Shown in pieces: positions 1-9,049 of a stretch of DNA of 61,429 nucleotides. Origin of the DNA: Bradyrhizobium campsiandrae (lineage in GTDB: Bacteria > Pseudomonadota > Alphaproteobacteria > Rhizobiales > Xanthobacteraceae); assembly GCF_014529705.1 (NCBI RefSeq), contig NZ_JAANIH010000054.1, positions 1-61,429 on the forward strand. The letters run 5' to 3'. The stretch's first letter is position 1. Each line of letters starts with the position of its first letter. The position numbers were made by a program, and so were the translations under genes. The notes below the pieces were generated by a model. That model saw only the letters and a program-made list of their open reading frames with translations, ran no database searches and was not told the DNA's origin.

Positions 1-812
1 AACGCAGCGTCAACGGCATCGTGCGCTCGGTCTCCTCGGCCGCGGCCGGCATGCAGTCGACGGCGCAGTCGATGACTGCGACCGCCAGCGATGCCTCCTC
101 GCGCGCCGCAACGGTCGGCGCGGCCTCACAGAAGGCCTCCGGCAATGTCGGCACGGTGGCAGCCGCCGCCGAAGAGCTGTCGAGCTCGGTCGCGGAAATC
201 TCCCGCCAGGTGACGCGCTCGACGGAAGTTGCGAGCAAGGCCGTGACCGACGCCGAACGCACCAACGCCACGGTGCAGGAGCTCTCGACCGGCGCCGAGA
301 AGATCGGCGAGGTGGTCAAGCTCATTCATTCGATCGCGGCGCAGACCAATCTGCTCGCGCTCAACGCCACTATCGAGGCCGCGCGTGCCGGTGAGTCCGG
401 CCGCGGCTTTGCCGTCGTCGCCTCCGAGGTGAAGGCACTGGCCAACCAGACCGCCAAGGCGACCGAGGAAATCTCCGCGCAAGTGGCGGCGATGCAGACC
501 TCGACCAGCGATGCGGTCGCCGCCATCGGCGGCATCACCCAGACCATCGCCGAGATGAGCGAGATCACCGCCGGCATCTCGGCCTCGATCGAGCAGCAGG
601 GCGAGGCGACGCGCGAGATCGCCCGCAACATCCAGTCGGTGGCGGCCGGTTCGAGCGAGATCAACGCCCATATCGGCAGCGTCACCTCGGCCGCCGAAGC
701 GACCGGCACCGCGGCCGGCGACGTCCTGACCAACGCCCGCGAACTGGACCACCAGTCCGGCGCGCTGCGCAGCGCGGTGGACGGCTTCCTCGCCAAGGTC
801 CGCGCGGCGTAG
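1..812 (+). CDS. methyl-accepting chemotaxis protein, C-terminal part (cut by window edge)
   Basis: The reading frame is already open at base 3 and ends with TAG at 810-812, so this is the C-terminal ~270 residues of a chemoreceptor whose sensor, membrane and HAMP parts lie outside the window. It holds the MCP signalling coiled coil, including the conserved hairpin tip QTNLLALNATIEAARAGE that contacts CheA and CheW. Base 1 aligns with base 1768 of the next gene, and all 812 bases match that gene without a gap and with only about 20 mismatches, so the two are a tandem pair. The ligand is unknown because the sensor domain is missing. A GTG at 21 opens an ORF but is internal, not a real start. 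Confidence 0.95.
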   Translation, partial: RSVNGIVRSVSSAAAGMQSTAQSMTATASDASSRAATVGAASQKASGNVGTVAAAAEELSSSVAEISRQVTRSTEVASKAVTDAERTNATVQELSTGAEKIGEVVKLIHSIAAQTNLLALNATIEAARAGESGRGFAVVASEVKALANQTAKATEEISAQVAAMQTSTSDAVAAIGGITQTIAEMSEITAGISASIEQQGEATREIARNIQSVAAGSSEINAHIGSVTSAAEATGTAAGDVLTNARELDHQSGALRSAVDGFLAKVRAA

Positions 813-832
813 GTTTCGTATTGTGTTGCATA

Positions 833-867
833 GGGCGGCAAGGGTGTGTGAGCGCCGCCCGCCTTTT
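833..867 (+). terminator. probable intrinsic terminator after the first chemoreceptor
   Basis: GGGCGGC at 833-839 pairs with GCCGCCC at 854-860, followed by GCC and a short run of T. It lies between the tandem chemoreceptor genes, so the second gene probably has its own promoter or depends on read-through. Confidence 0.5.
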
Positions 868-893
868 CCATTCATTTATTTGAGGAGTCCGTC

Positions 894-2579
894 GTGAAGT
901 TGAGCAGTCTGAAGATCGCCTCCAAACTCGGCATCCTGGTTGGCGTCACCCTGATCGGTCTGTGCATCTCCGGGATTCTGGCTGGATATCTCATGAAGCG
1001 TGAGATGGTGAATGCGCGCATTGATCAGACGAAGTCCATCGTGGACGTGGCCCTCAGCTTCGCCGGCAATCTAAAAAAGCGCGTCGACGCCGGCGAGATG
1101 ACGAAGGATGCGGCCATGGCCGAGCTTCGCCGCTACGGCAATGCGATGACCTACGACAACGGCTCGGGCTACCTGTTCGGCACGTCCTATGACGGCATCA
1201 CCCAGCTTGCGCCCGATCCGAAGCAGGTCGGCCAGAACCGCATGGACATTCTGACCAACGGCCGTAATCTCTCCAGGGAGTGGATGGACGGCGTCAAGGC
1301 CAACGGGTCGGTGCTTTTGTTCTACGAGTACATGAAGCCCGGCCAGGACAAGCCGATCCGCAAGGTGGGCTATTCGGCGGCCGTTCCCGGCTTCGACATG
1401 TATCTCGGCACCGGCGGCTATCTTGAAGACATCGACGCCAAGATGGTTCCGATCTACTGGTCGCTCGGCCTTGCCATGCTCGGCATCGTCGTCATCGCTG
1501 GCAGCGTGGCCTGGATGCTCGGCCGCAGCATCAGCCGTCCGCTGGCGCTGCTCGGCGCCCGCATGAAGGATCTCGCCGACGGCAAGCTCGAGGGTGACAT
1601 CCCCGGCGTCGGCCGCGGTGACGAGGTCGGCGCGATGTCCTCCACGGTCCAGATCTTCAAGGACAACGCGGTCCGCATCCGCGACCTCGAGCAGACCGAA
1701 GCGGCTGCCAAGGAGCGTGCGGCGGCGGAACGCCGCCGCGCGATGGAAGACATCGCCAACGACTTCGAACGCAGCGTCAACGGCATCGTGCGCTCGGTCT
1801 CCTCGGCCGCGGCCGGCATGCAGTCGACGGCGCAGTCGATGACTGCGACCGCCAGCGATGCCTCCTCGCGCGCCGCAACGGTCGGCGCGGCCTCGCAGAA
1901 GGCCTCCGGCAATGTCGGCACCGTCGCCGCGGCCGCCGAAGAGCTGTCGAGCTCGGTTGCGGAAATCTCCCGCCAGGTGACGCGCTCGACGGAAGTTGCC
2001 AGCAAGGCCGTGACCGACGCCGAACGCACCAACGCCACGGTACAGGAGCTCTCGACCGGCGCCGAGAAGATCGGCGAGGTGGTCAAGCTCATTCATTCGA
2101 TCGCGGCGCAGACCAATCTGCTCGCGCTCAACGCCACCATCGAGGCCGCGCGTGCCGGTGAGTCCGGCCGCGGCTTTGCCGTCGTCGCCTCCGAGGTGAA
2201 GGCACTGGCCAACCAGACCGCCAAGGCGACCGAGGAAATCTCCGCGCAAGTGGCGGCGATGCAGACCTCGACCAGCGATGCGGTCGCCGCCATCGGCGGC
2301 ATCACCCAGACCATTGCCGAGATGAGCGAGATCACCGCCGGCATCTCGGCCTCGATCGAGCAGCAGGGCGAGGCAACGCGCGAGATCGCCCGCAACATCC
2401 AGTCGGTGGCGGCCGGTTCGAGCGAGATCAACGCCAATATCGGCAGCGTCACCTCGGCTGCCGAAGCGACCGGCACCGCGGCCGCCGACGTCCTGACCAA
2501 CGCCCGCGAACTGGACAGCCAGTCCGGCGCGCTGCGCAGCGCAGTCGACGGCTTCCTCGCCAAGGTCCGCGCGGCGTAA
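894..2579 (+). CDS. methyl-accepting chemotaxis protein with single Cache sensor domain
   Basis: Full-length transmembrane chemoreceptor of 561 residues. Visible order: membrane helix about 12-32, periplasmic sensor about 35-185 resembling a single Cache domain (aromatic-rich, with GSGYLFG and a later GTGGYLEDID), second helix about 188-209, HAMP about 210-262, then the MCP signalling domain to the C-terminus with hairpin tip QTNLLALNATIEAARAGE near residue 405. It should pass ligand binding to CheA/CheW at the cell pole. The GTG start at 894 is preceded by GAGGAG at 882-887. No CheR/CheB-tethering pentapeptide is seen at the C-terminus. Its signalling half is nearly identical to the upstream gene, so sensor specificity probably differs between the copies. 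The ligand cannot be told; small organic acids are common for this sensor type. Confidence 0.93.
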   Translation: MKLSSLKIASKLGILVGVTLIGLCISGILAGYLMKREMVNARIDQTKSIVDVALSFAGNLKKRVDAGEMTKDAAMAELRRYGNAMTYDNGSGYLFGTSYDGITQLAPDPKQVGQNRMDILTNGRNLSREWMDGVKANGSVLLFYEYMKPGQDKPIRKVGYSAAVPGFDMYLGTGGYLEDIDAKMVPIYWSLGLAMLGIVVIAGSVAWMLGRSISRPLALLGARMKDLADGKLEGDIPGVGRGDEVGAMSSTVQIFKDNAVRIRDLEQTEAAAKERAAAERRRAMEDIANDFERSVNGIVRSVSSAAAGMQSTAQSMTATASDASSRAATVGAASQKASGNVGTVAAAAEELSSSVAEISRQVTRSTEVASKAVTDAERTNATVQELSTGAEKIGEVVKLIHSIAAQTNLLALNATIEAARAGESGRGFAVVASEVKALANQTAKATEEISAQVAAMQTSTSDAVAAIGGITQTIAEMSEITAGISASIEQQGEATREIARNIQSVAAGSSEINANIGSVTSAAEATGTAAADVLTNARELDSQSGALRSAVDGFLAKVRAA

Positions 2580-2626
2580 AGTTCGCGTTGAGTTGCGTGG
2601 ATGTAAAGATCTTGTATTGAATTCGT

Positions 2627-2720
2627 AAGGTGGGCAAAGACGCGATGCGTCGTGCCCACCTTTTCATTTTGAGTGCGCGATGAAGTCGCCGTGGGCACGC
2701 TTTCGCTTTGCCCACCCTAC
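2627..2720. repeat. paired palindromic repeat (REP-like, GGTGGGCA family); also likely terminator
   Basis: Two hairpins sit between convergent genes. AAGGTGGGCA (2627-2636) pairs with TGCCCACCTT (2653-2662) and runs into TTTT, so it can terminate the chemoreceptor transcript. GTGGGCA (2691-2697) pairs with TGCCCAC (2709-2715). The same sequence family recurs at 5281-5372, and a shorter relative at 49312-49346, always between genes, as expected of REP/BIME elements. Confidence 0.75.
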
Positions 2721-2729
2721 GAGACCTGT

Positions 2730-3707
2730 TTACTGCTTCTCGATCCCCGCATCCTTGATCAGCTTCTCCCACAGCACCAGCTGCTCGTTCACGAACGTGC
2801 CGAGCTCTTCCGGTGTGCCCGAAAACGCGTCCATGCCGAGCGTTGCGAGCTGGGCCTTGATTTCAGGCTTCTCGACGATCTTGCGGATCTCGGCGTTGAG
2901 CCTGACAACGATCTCCTTGGGCATGCCTGCGGGACCGAAATAGCCCTGCCATGACGAGATGTCGAAATCGGGCACGCCGGCCTCCTGCATCGAGGGGAGG
3001 CTGGGGATCAGCGGGGTGCGGTCCTTGGTGGTGACGGCGAGTGCGCGCAGCGCGTTGCCCTGGACGTGCGGCAGGCCGGTCAGGATGTCCACGAACATCA
3101 TCGAGACGCGTCCGCCCATGACGTCGTTGAGCGCCGGCGGCGAGCTCTTGTAGGGCACGTGCAACAGGTCGAGCCCGGCATTGTGTGCGAAGGTCGCGCC
3201 CGACACGATCGCCGAGGAGGAGCCCGAGGCGTAGCTCAGCTTGCCCGGATTGGCCTTGCCGTAGGCGACGAGCTCGGCGACCGTTTTGGCCGGCACGTCC
3301 GGATGGACCACCAGCATGAAGGGCAGGTCGCCGGTGCGCGCGATCGGGGTGAAATCCTTCACCGGATCGTAGGTCAGGTTCTTGAGCAGAAAGGGATTGG
3401 CCGAATGCGTGGTGTTGGTGGTGACCAGCAGCGTGTAGCCGTCGGGCGCGGAGCGCGCGACATAGGTCGCCGCGATCATGCCGTTGGCGCCGGCCTTGTT
3501 CTCGATCACGATGCCGACGCCGAGCGCCTGCGACAGATGCTGCGAGATCAGCCGCGTCGTGGTGTCGGTGCCGCTGCCGGCCGCAAACGGCAGCACCAGC
3601 GTGATGTTGCGGCTCGGCCAGGGTTCGGCTTCGGCGGCGGATGCGGCGGCAAGACACAACACGGCGGCGCCGGCGGTGCGCAGGGCGCGCATGAGCGATG
3701 GCAGCAT
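2730..3707 (-). CDS. TctC/Bug-family tricarboxylate transporter substrate-binding protein
   Basis: Periplasmic solute-binding protein of about 325 residues. The chosen ATG at 3707 (protein begins MLPSLMRALRT) has AGAGGGA about 10 bases upstream and gives a clean Sec signal peptide of about 27 residues ending in AEAEP; an in-frame ATG at 3755 would put 16 extra residues in front. The mature part shows typical Bug features: PSRNITLVLPFAAGSGTDTT near the start, ENKAGANGMIAA, then DGYTLL. The family binds carboxylates or other small organic acids, but most members are orphans without TctAB membrane partners. None is present here, so the substrate and permease are unknown. Confidence 0.9.
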   Translation of the reverse strand: MLPSLMRALRTAGAAVLCLAAASAAEAEPWPSRNITLVLPFAAGSGTDTTTRLISQHLSQALGVGIVIENKAGANGMIAATYVARSAPDGYTLLVTTNTTHSANPFLLKNLTYDPVKDFTPIARTGDLPFMLVVHPDVPAKTVAELVAYGKANPGKLSYASGSSSAIVSGATFAHNAGLDLLHVPYKSSPPALNDVMGGRVSMMFVDILTGLPHVQGNALRALAVTTKDRTPLIPSLPSMQEAGVPDFDISSWQGYFGPAGMPKEIVVRLNAEIRKIVEKPEIKAQLATLGMDAFSGTPEELGTFVNEQLVLWEKLIKDAGIEKQ

Positions 3708-3804
3708 GTTCGGACGTTCCCTCTTTTTCGTTGGCAGGGAACCTAGCCGGTCCACATCAAAACCGGAAGACGGCAGGGCAGCGCACTCCGCCCGCGGCGC
3801 GGAA

Positions 3805-4740
3805 TTACGTCGCGGCCGAACCCTGGCGCGAGGCGATCACGACGCCGGCGAGCACCAGCGCGTAGCCGATCAGGTGGAACGGCCGCAGCTTCTCGCCGAG
3901 CAGCAGGATCGCCATCGCCGAGCCGAACACCGGCACCAGATGGAAGAACGGCGCGGCGCGGTTCGGCCCGATCAGCGCGACGCCACGATTGAAGAAGAGA
4001 TAGGCGAGCGTGGAGGGGAAGATCAGGATGTAGCCGAGGGTTGCCAGCGTCACCGCGTCGAATTGAATGACATTGCCGCGCCACGCCTCCCAGATTGCCG
4101 TCGGCAGCAGCATCAAGGCACCGCAGCAGGTGGTGAAGGACAGAAAGGACAGCTGGTGAACCTTCGGCCGGCGCGGAATGAAGGCGGAGTAGAGCCCGAA
4201 CGCCACCAGCGAGGAGGCGAACATGATGTCGCCTCGGTTGAAGGAGATGCTGGCCAGCGCCGCGAGATCGCCGCGCAGGATGATGATCAGCACGCCGATC
4301 AGCGAGATCGCGATGCCCGCAAGCTGGCCGCCGGTCAGCCGCACGCCGAACAGCACCAGCGACCACAACGCCACGAACAGCGGCCCCGCCGACTGGATCA
4401 GGAGCGCGTTCAGCGCTTCGGTATATTGCAGCGCCCAGTACGAGATGGCGTTGTTGAAGGCAAAGCCGACCAGCGACAGGAACAGCATCAAGGGCAGGCT
4501 CTTGCGCAAGGCCGGCCAGTCGCGCTTCAGGTGCGGCCATGAAAACGGCAGCAGGATCAGGAACACGCCGAACCAGCGGATCGTGGTCACCGTCAACGGT
4601 GGCACATGCGCGCCGACATGGCGCGCGAGCACGATGTTGCCGGCCCAGAACAGCGAGCTCAGGCTGAGCAGCAGATAAGGCTGGTTGTTGAGCCAGCTGG
4701 CCGGGTTCGAGGCTGGTGGCGCGGGCGAAGCGATCGTCAT
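3805..4740 (-). CDS. EamA/DMT-family transporter (first of two paralogues)
   Basis: Inner-membrane drug/metabolite transporter of about 311 residues with ten predicted hydrophobic helices, made of two EamA repeats. Landmarks are NNQPYLLLSLSSLFWAGN at the first helix and FPSTLAYLFFNRGVALIGPN in the second half. ATG at 4740 is preferred over the further ATG at 4788 because the paralogue at 5400-6332 aligns from there; its ribosome site is weak. The family exports or imports amino acids, purines or small metabolites; the substrate cannot be inferred. It is clearly homologous along its length to 5400-6332, with a DUF1330 gene between the two. Confidence 0.9.
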   Translation of the reverse strand: MTIASPAPPASNPASWLNNQPYLLLSLSSLFWAGNIVLARHVGAHVPPLTVTTIRWFGVFLILLPFSWPHLKRDWPALRKSLPLMLFLSLVGFAFNNAISYWALQYTEALNALLIQSAGPLFVALWSLVLFGVRLTGGQLAGIAISLIGVLIIILRGDLAALASISFNRGDIMFASSLVAFGLYSAFIPRRPKVHQLSFLSFTTCCGALMLLPTAIWEAWRGNVIQFDAVTLATLGYILIFPSTLAYLFFNRGVALIGPNRAAPFFHLVPVFGSAMAILLLGEKLRPFHLIGYALVLAGVVIASRQGSAAT

Positions 4741-4832
4741 GGGGTCAGACAGGACTTTGCGCCGGATCGCCGTCGTGACACAAGTCACGCCGCCGCAATG
4801 CTACAATGCAGGCAAATCCTGAGGAGGTGCCA

Positions 4833-5234
4833 TTGGCGGTCAATATGTTGAACATCGAGGGCCTGGAAGGGCTCGACCGGCATGCGCCGGTGGTGATGCT
4901 GAACCTGATGCGCTTTCACGCGCGCTCGCGCGACGGCGATGGTTCGGGCTGGGACGCCTATCTGCGCTACAGCGCGATCACGGTGCCGATGATCAGGGCG
5001 CGCGGCGGCACGCTGCTGTGGACCGGCGAGGCCAAGGCGGTCGCGCTCGGCCCGCGCGATGGCAACGAATGGGATTTCGTCGCGCTGGTGTATTATCCGA
5101 CTGTCGCGGCGTTTCTCGACATGATGACGTCGGAAGCCTACGAGACGCAGGCCGATCCGCATCGCCGCAACGGCTGCGCCGAGCACGTCATCATCGCGAC
5201 CAGCGAGGCCTACAGCAAGTTCAAGACGAAGTAG
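4833..5234 (+). CDS. DUF1330 domain protein
   Basis: Small cytoplasmic protein of about 133 residues with the ferredoxin-like alpha+beta pattern of DUF1330 (PVVMLNLMRFHARS, then FVALVYYPTVAAFLDMMTSEAY). An ATG at 4806 is in frame, but GGAGG at 4823-4827 lies inside that extension and 5 bases before TTG 4833, so TTG is the likelier start (product begins MAVNMLNIEG). It is divergent from one EamA gene and convergent with the other. Family members are thought to be dimeric alpha-beta barrel proteins; no function is established. Confidence 0.8.
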   Translation: MAVNMLNIEGLEGLDRHAPVVMLNLMRFHARSRDGDGSGWDAYLRYSAITVPMIRARGGTLLWTGEAKAVALGPRDGNEWDFVALVYYPTVAAFLDMMTSEAYETQADPHRRNGCAEHVIIATSEAYSKFKTK

Positions 5235-5280
5235 CATATCTGTCACGCGGCGCGTCGGGTCTCTCCGCAAATCCCGGAAT

Positions 5281-5372
5281 CGTAGGGTGGGCAAAGGCGC
5301 ACTTGCGCCGTGCCCGCGTTTCGTCTTCATAGGATGGAGGTGGTGGGCACGCTTCGCTTTGCCCGCCCTACG
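5281..5372. repeat. paired REP-like palindrome (GTAGGGTGGGCA family)
   Basis: Starts with CGTAGGGTGGGCA and ends with its near inverse GCCCGCCCTACG. Each half contains its own small hairpin, and the two halves are inverted relative to each other. It is the same family as 2627-2720. It lies between the convergent DUF1330 and EamA genes and could end both transcripts. Confidence 0.8.
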
Positions 5373-5399
5373 AACTCCCGCAAGGGGAGAAGGAAGAAG

Positions 5400-6332
5400 C
5401 TACGCCGCCTGCTTCCGCGACGCCGCGAACACGCCGGACAGCACCAGCGCGAAGCCGATGAAGTGGAAGGCCTGCGGGCGTTCACCCAGGAAGGCCATCG
5501 CCATGATCGAGCCGAACACGGGCACGACGTGGAAGAACGGCGCGGCACGGTTGGCGCCGATCAGCCGGACGCCGCGGTTGAAGCAGAGATAGGCGAGCGT
5601 CGAGGGGAACACCGCGACGTAGAACAAGGTGAGCAGGTTCGGTCCGTCGAGCTTCATCACCGGACGCGCCGACAGTTCCCAGATCTCCAGCGGAATCAGG
5701 CAGGCGGCGCCGGCGCCGAAGGTGAAGGCGAGAAATGACAGGCCGTGGATCGGCGGTCGCTTCAAGGTCAGCACCGAATAGAGCGCGAAGATGATCAGCG
5801 CGACGATGAAGATCAGGTCGCCCTTGTTGAATGCGATGTTTGACAGCGTGGTGAAATCGCCGTGCAGCAGGATGATCAGCACGCCGCACATCGAGAGCAA
5901 CACGCCGAAAGCCTGCGCCGCGGTGAGGCGGACCCCGAGGATGACCAGCGACCATAGGGCCACGATCAGCGGCGCGGCCGATTGCAGCAAGAGCGTGTTG
6001 AGCGCCTGGGTATGCTCCAGCGCCCAATATTGCAGGGTGTTGAAGGCGCCGATGCCGGTGATCGAGAGCGTGATCATCAGGCCAAGCTTGCGGCGGATCT
6101 CGGGCCAGTCCTGCACGAGATGTTTCCAGGCGAACGGCAGCACGATGAGGAAGGCGAAGCTCCAGCGCAGGAACGACAGCGTCACCGGCGGGATATGGCC
6201 CGCGGCAAGGCGTCCCACGATGGCATTGCCGGCCCAGCACAGCGCGGTGATGCTGAGCAGGAGATAGGGCTGGTTGGAAATCCAGTGCTGGTCGGACGCT
6301 TCGGCGCCTGTGGTGTGGCCGGTGGCGGACAT
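5400..6332 (-). CDS. EamA/DMT-family transporter (second paralogue)
   Basis: Inner-membrane transporter of 310 residues with about ten hydrophobic helices in two EamA repeats. It shares SNQPYLLLS, QSAAPLIVALWSLVILGVRL, FPSTLAYLCFNRGVRLIG and NRAAPFFHVVPVFGS with the paralogue at 3805-4740, so the pair arose by an old duplication. ATG at 6332 is the only good start; no strong ribosome site is seen. The stop lies just before the REP-like element at 5281-5372. Substrate unknown. Confidence 0.9.
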   Translation of the reverse strand: MSATGHTTGAEASDQHWISNQPYLLLSITALCWAGNAIVGRLAAGHIPPVTLSFLRWSFAFLIVLPFAWKHLVQDWPEIRRKLGLMITLSITGIGAFNTLQYWALEHTQALNTLLLQSAAPLIVALWSLVILGVRLTAAQAFGVLLSMCGVLIILLHGDFTTLSNIAFNKGDLIFIVALIIFALYSVLTLKRPPIHGLSFLAFTFGAGAACLIPLEIWELSARPVMKLDGPNLLTLFYVAVFPSTLAYLCFNRGVRLIGANRAAPFFHVVPVFGSIMAMAFLGERPQAFHFIGFALVLSGVFAASRKQAA

Positions 6333-6488
6333 TGTGATTGTTATGGCCCCGCGTGGAGTACAGCAAGGCCGCCGGCCCGGCTGGGTCCGGGCCGGTCGAA
6401 ACCCGGCCCATTCAGAAACACCGAAACGCGCGCGATATCAATGCCGCGAGACGCATCGCCATCATGCGCGGTGCGAAGCGGAGGAACT

Positions 6489-8987
6489 TCAGCCCCTGCG
6501 CCCGGTGCGGATCGCGAACGGCTTCAACAGCTCGGCGCAGGCGAGATAGGCGACGACGAGCAGCGCGATGCCGGCCATCATGATCGGCGGCGGCGCGACG
6601 AAGCCGAACCAGGCTCCGAGCGGCGTGAACGGCAGGACCATCGCGACGAGCAGTGCGACCAGCGAGGAGGCGGCGAGCACGGGATCCGGCCAGTTGCGCC
6701 ACGGTCGCCCGTTGGTGCGGATGACGAAGATGACCAGGATCTGCGTCGCCATGGATTCGACGAACCAGGCGGTGCGAAACTCCTCCGGCGAAGCCTTGAA
6801 CAGGTACAGCAGGGCGCCGAAGGTGAGGAAGTCGTATATCGACGACAGCGGCCCCATGATCGCGGCGAAGCGCACCAGGCGCGACATGCTCCACACCTGC
6901 GGCTGCGCCGTCGCCCGGGCCGAGACGCGATCGAACGGGATGCCGAGCTCCGACAGGTCGTAGAGCAGATTGTTGAGCAGGATCTGGGTCGGCAGCATCG
7001 GCAGGAACGGCAGCGCGATCGAGGCCGCCGCCATCGACAGCATGTTGCCGAAATTCGAGCTTGCGCCCATGCGGACATATTTGAGGATGTTGGCGAAGGT
7101 GCGCCGGCCTTCCTCGACCCCGTCCGCGACGACCTCGAGATCGGAGGCAAGCAGGATCATGTCGGCGGCGGCCTGCGCCACGCCGGTGGCGCCGTCGACC
7201 GACAGCCCGACATCGGCGACCTTCAGGGCCGGCGCATCGTTGATGCCGTCGCCGAGAAAGCCAACCACCTCGCCGCCCACCTGAAGGGCCTTCACGATCC
7301 GCGATTTCTGGTCCGGCGCAAGCCGGCCGAACGCGTCGACCGAGCGCACCTGCACGGCGAGCGCCTCGTCGCTGAGCTCGGCGATTTCGGCGCCCGACAG
7401 GACACGCGCAGGATTGAGGCCAACCAGGCCCGCGAGCCGCTGCACCACCACGGGATCGTCGCCCGAGAGGATCTTCAGCCTGATGCCGCTCGCCGCCAGC
7501 CGGGCGATCGCGGCCGCGGCCGTCGGCTTCGGCGGATCGGCGAAGGCGCAGAATCCTTCGAACACGAGGTCGGTCTCGTCGTCCGTCTCCACCTCGCGCA
7601 GGGCTCCGCTCCAGGCCCGCGAGGCGATGGCCACGGTGCGGAGGCCTCCGGTCGCAAGCTCGTGCACGCGGCCCATCGCCGCTTCACGCGCAGCCTCGTC
7701 CATTGCGCACAATGCGAGCACCGCTTCCGGCGCGCCCTTGACGATCAGCAGCGCGCCCTCGGGGCCGGTCGCGAGCACCGATCCGAGCCGGCGTGAGAAG
7801 TCGAACGCCTGCCGTCCGGCGAGCGTCCAGCCTTGGGCGGCGTCCGGCCGGCCGGCGACGAGCGCAGCATCGAGCGCGCCGCGGTCGCCGCCGAGCGATG
7901 CCGCGATGGCGCCGAGATGCGCGGCGCGGGTGTCGTCCTTGCCTGCAGCATCGAGGCTTCTCGCAAGCGTGATCTCGGCCGAGGTCAGCGTGCCCGTCTT
8001 GTCCGTGCACAGCACGGTCATGGCGCCGAGGTCGTGGATCGCGGCAAGACGTTTCACGATCACCTTGCGCCCGGCCATGCGCAGCGCACCGCGCGACAGC
8101 GTCACCGTGGTGATCATCGGCAGCAGTTCCGGCGTCAGCCCGACCGCGAGCGCGACGGCAAAGAGCAGAGAATCGAGCACCGGCCGGCCGAACACGACGC
8201 GGACGGTGAGCACGATCAGCACCAGCGCCAGCGTGGCGCGCGCGATGACGAGCCCGAACTCGCGCAAATCGCGCTCGAAGGGGGAGGGCGCCTGAGTCTC
8301 CGCAAGAGCGGAGGCTGCCGCTCCGAACACAGTGTCGCGCCCGGTCCTGACGACGAGCGCGATCGCCTCCCCGGTCTGCGCCACCGCGCCGCGGAACAGC
8401 GCGTTCGAGGTGTCGTTGAGGTCGGCGCCGCTGCCGGCGCGCTTCGGCACCGGGTAAGGCTCGCCGGTGAGCGCGGCCTCTCCGGCCGTGAATGCCGTGC
8501 TCTCCAGAACCAGCGCATCGGCCGGGATGATGTCGCCGGCGCGGACGCGCAGCAGATCGCCGGGCACCACCCGGTCGACGTCGATCTCGACAAAGGCGCC
8601 GTCGCGCCGGACCTCGGCCTTCAGGGCGACCGAACGGCGGAGAATCTCGGCGGCGCGGACCGCCTGGCCTTCCTGGACGGTGTCGAGCCCGATCGAGAGC
8701 GCGAGGATCAGCACGATGATCAGGCCGCCGATGCCGTCTCCGGTCAGCATCGAGACGATACCCGCCACCAGCAGGATCAGCGACAGCGGCTCGAGCAGGC
8801 GGCGCAGGATCGCGCGCATCGTGCCCTCGATGCGCGCTGGTGCATCGCTGTTCGGTCCGAAACGGTCGAGGCGCTCGGCGGCCTCGGCTGCGGTCAGGCC
8901 GGTCTGGCCACAGCCGAGCCTGCTGCAGAGGTCGAGCGGTGACAGGCGCCAGAACTTGGTGTCGGCGTGAGTTGGACTTTCCAGCAA
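6489..8987 (-). CDS. mgtA: magnesium-translocating P-type ATPase (MgtA-like)
   Basis: P-type ATPase of 832 residues, type IIIB (Mg2+ uptake) by overall sequence. Visible parts: N-terminal cation-ATPase domain (GLTAAEAAERLDRFGPN), actuator loop with LTGEPYPVPKR, phosphorylation motif CTDKTGTLTSAEI with the catalytic Asp near residue 327, hinge motif GDGINDAPALK near 580, and helices with PFDRVSARATAQPQVWSMSR typical of MgtA. It is shorter than enterobacterial MgtA (about 900). The start is TTG at 8987 with GGGAG six bases upstream. It is divergent from the ABC exporter at 9092; a weak FixK-like sequence lies between them. No Mg-sensing leader was recognised in the short upstream space. Confidence 0.88.
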   Translation of the reverse strand: MLESPTHADTKFWRLSPLDLCSRLGCGQTGLTAAEAAERLDRFGPNSDAPARIEGTMRAILRRLLEPLSLILLVAGIVSMLTGDGIGGLIIVLILALSIGLDTVQEGQAVRAAEILRRSVALKAEVRRDGAFVEIDVDRVVPGDLLRVRAGDIIPADALVLESTAFTAGEAALTGEPYPVPKRAGSGADLNDTSNALFRGAVAQTGEAIALVVRTGRDTVFGAAASALAETQAPSPFERDLREFGLVIARATLALVLIVLTVRVVFGRPVLDSLLFAVALAVGLTPELLPMITTVTLSRGALRMAGRKVIVKRLAAIHDLGAMTVLCTDKTGTLTSAEITLARSLDAAGKDDTRAAHLGAIAASLGGDRGALDAALVAGRPDAAQGWTLAGRQAFDFSRRLGSVLATGPEGALLIVKGAPEAVLALCAMDEAAREAAMGRVHELATGGLRTVAIASRAWSGALREVETDDETDLVFEGFCAFADPPKPTAAAAIARLAASGIRLKILSGDDPVVVQRLAGLVGLNPARVLSGAEIAELSDEALAVQVRSVDAFGRLAPDQKSRIVKALQVGGEVVGFLGDGINDAPALKVADVGLSVDGATGVAQAAADMILLASDLEVVADGVEEGRRTFANILKYVRMGASSNFGNMLSMAAASIALPFLPMLPTQILLNNLLYDLSELGIPFDRVSARATAQPQVWSMSRLVRFAAIMGPLSSIYDFLTFGALLYLFKASPEEFRTAWFVESMATQILVIFVIRTNGRPWRNWPDPVLAASSLVALLVAMVLPFTPLGAWFGFVAPPPIMMAGIALLVVAYLACAELLKPFAIRTGRRG

Positions 8988-9049
8988 GCGAAGCTCCCGG
9001 TGACTGGACCTCTCGCGTCGGCAGATGCCTCTAAATTCGCCGTAACCTC

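Noticed and set aside
5982..7796. 604-residue plus-strand open frame opposite the EamA and mgtA genes
   Set aside because: Antisense shadow rich in Arg, Asp, Glu and Gln; spans two unrelated genes.
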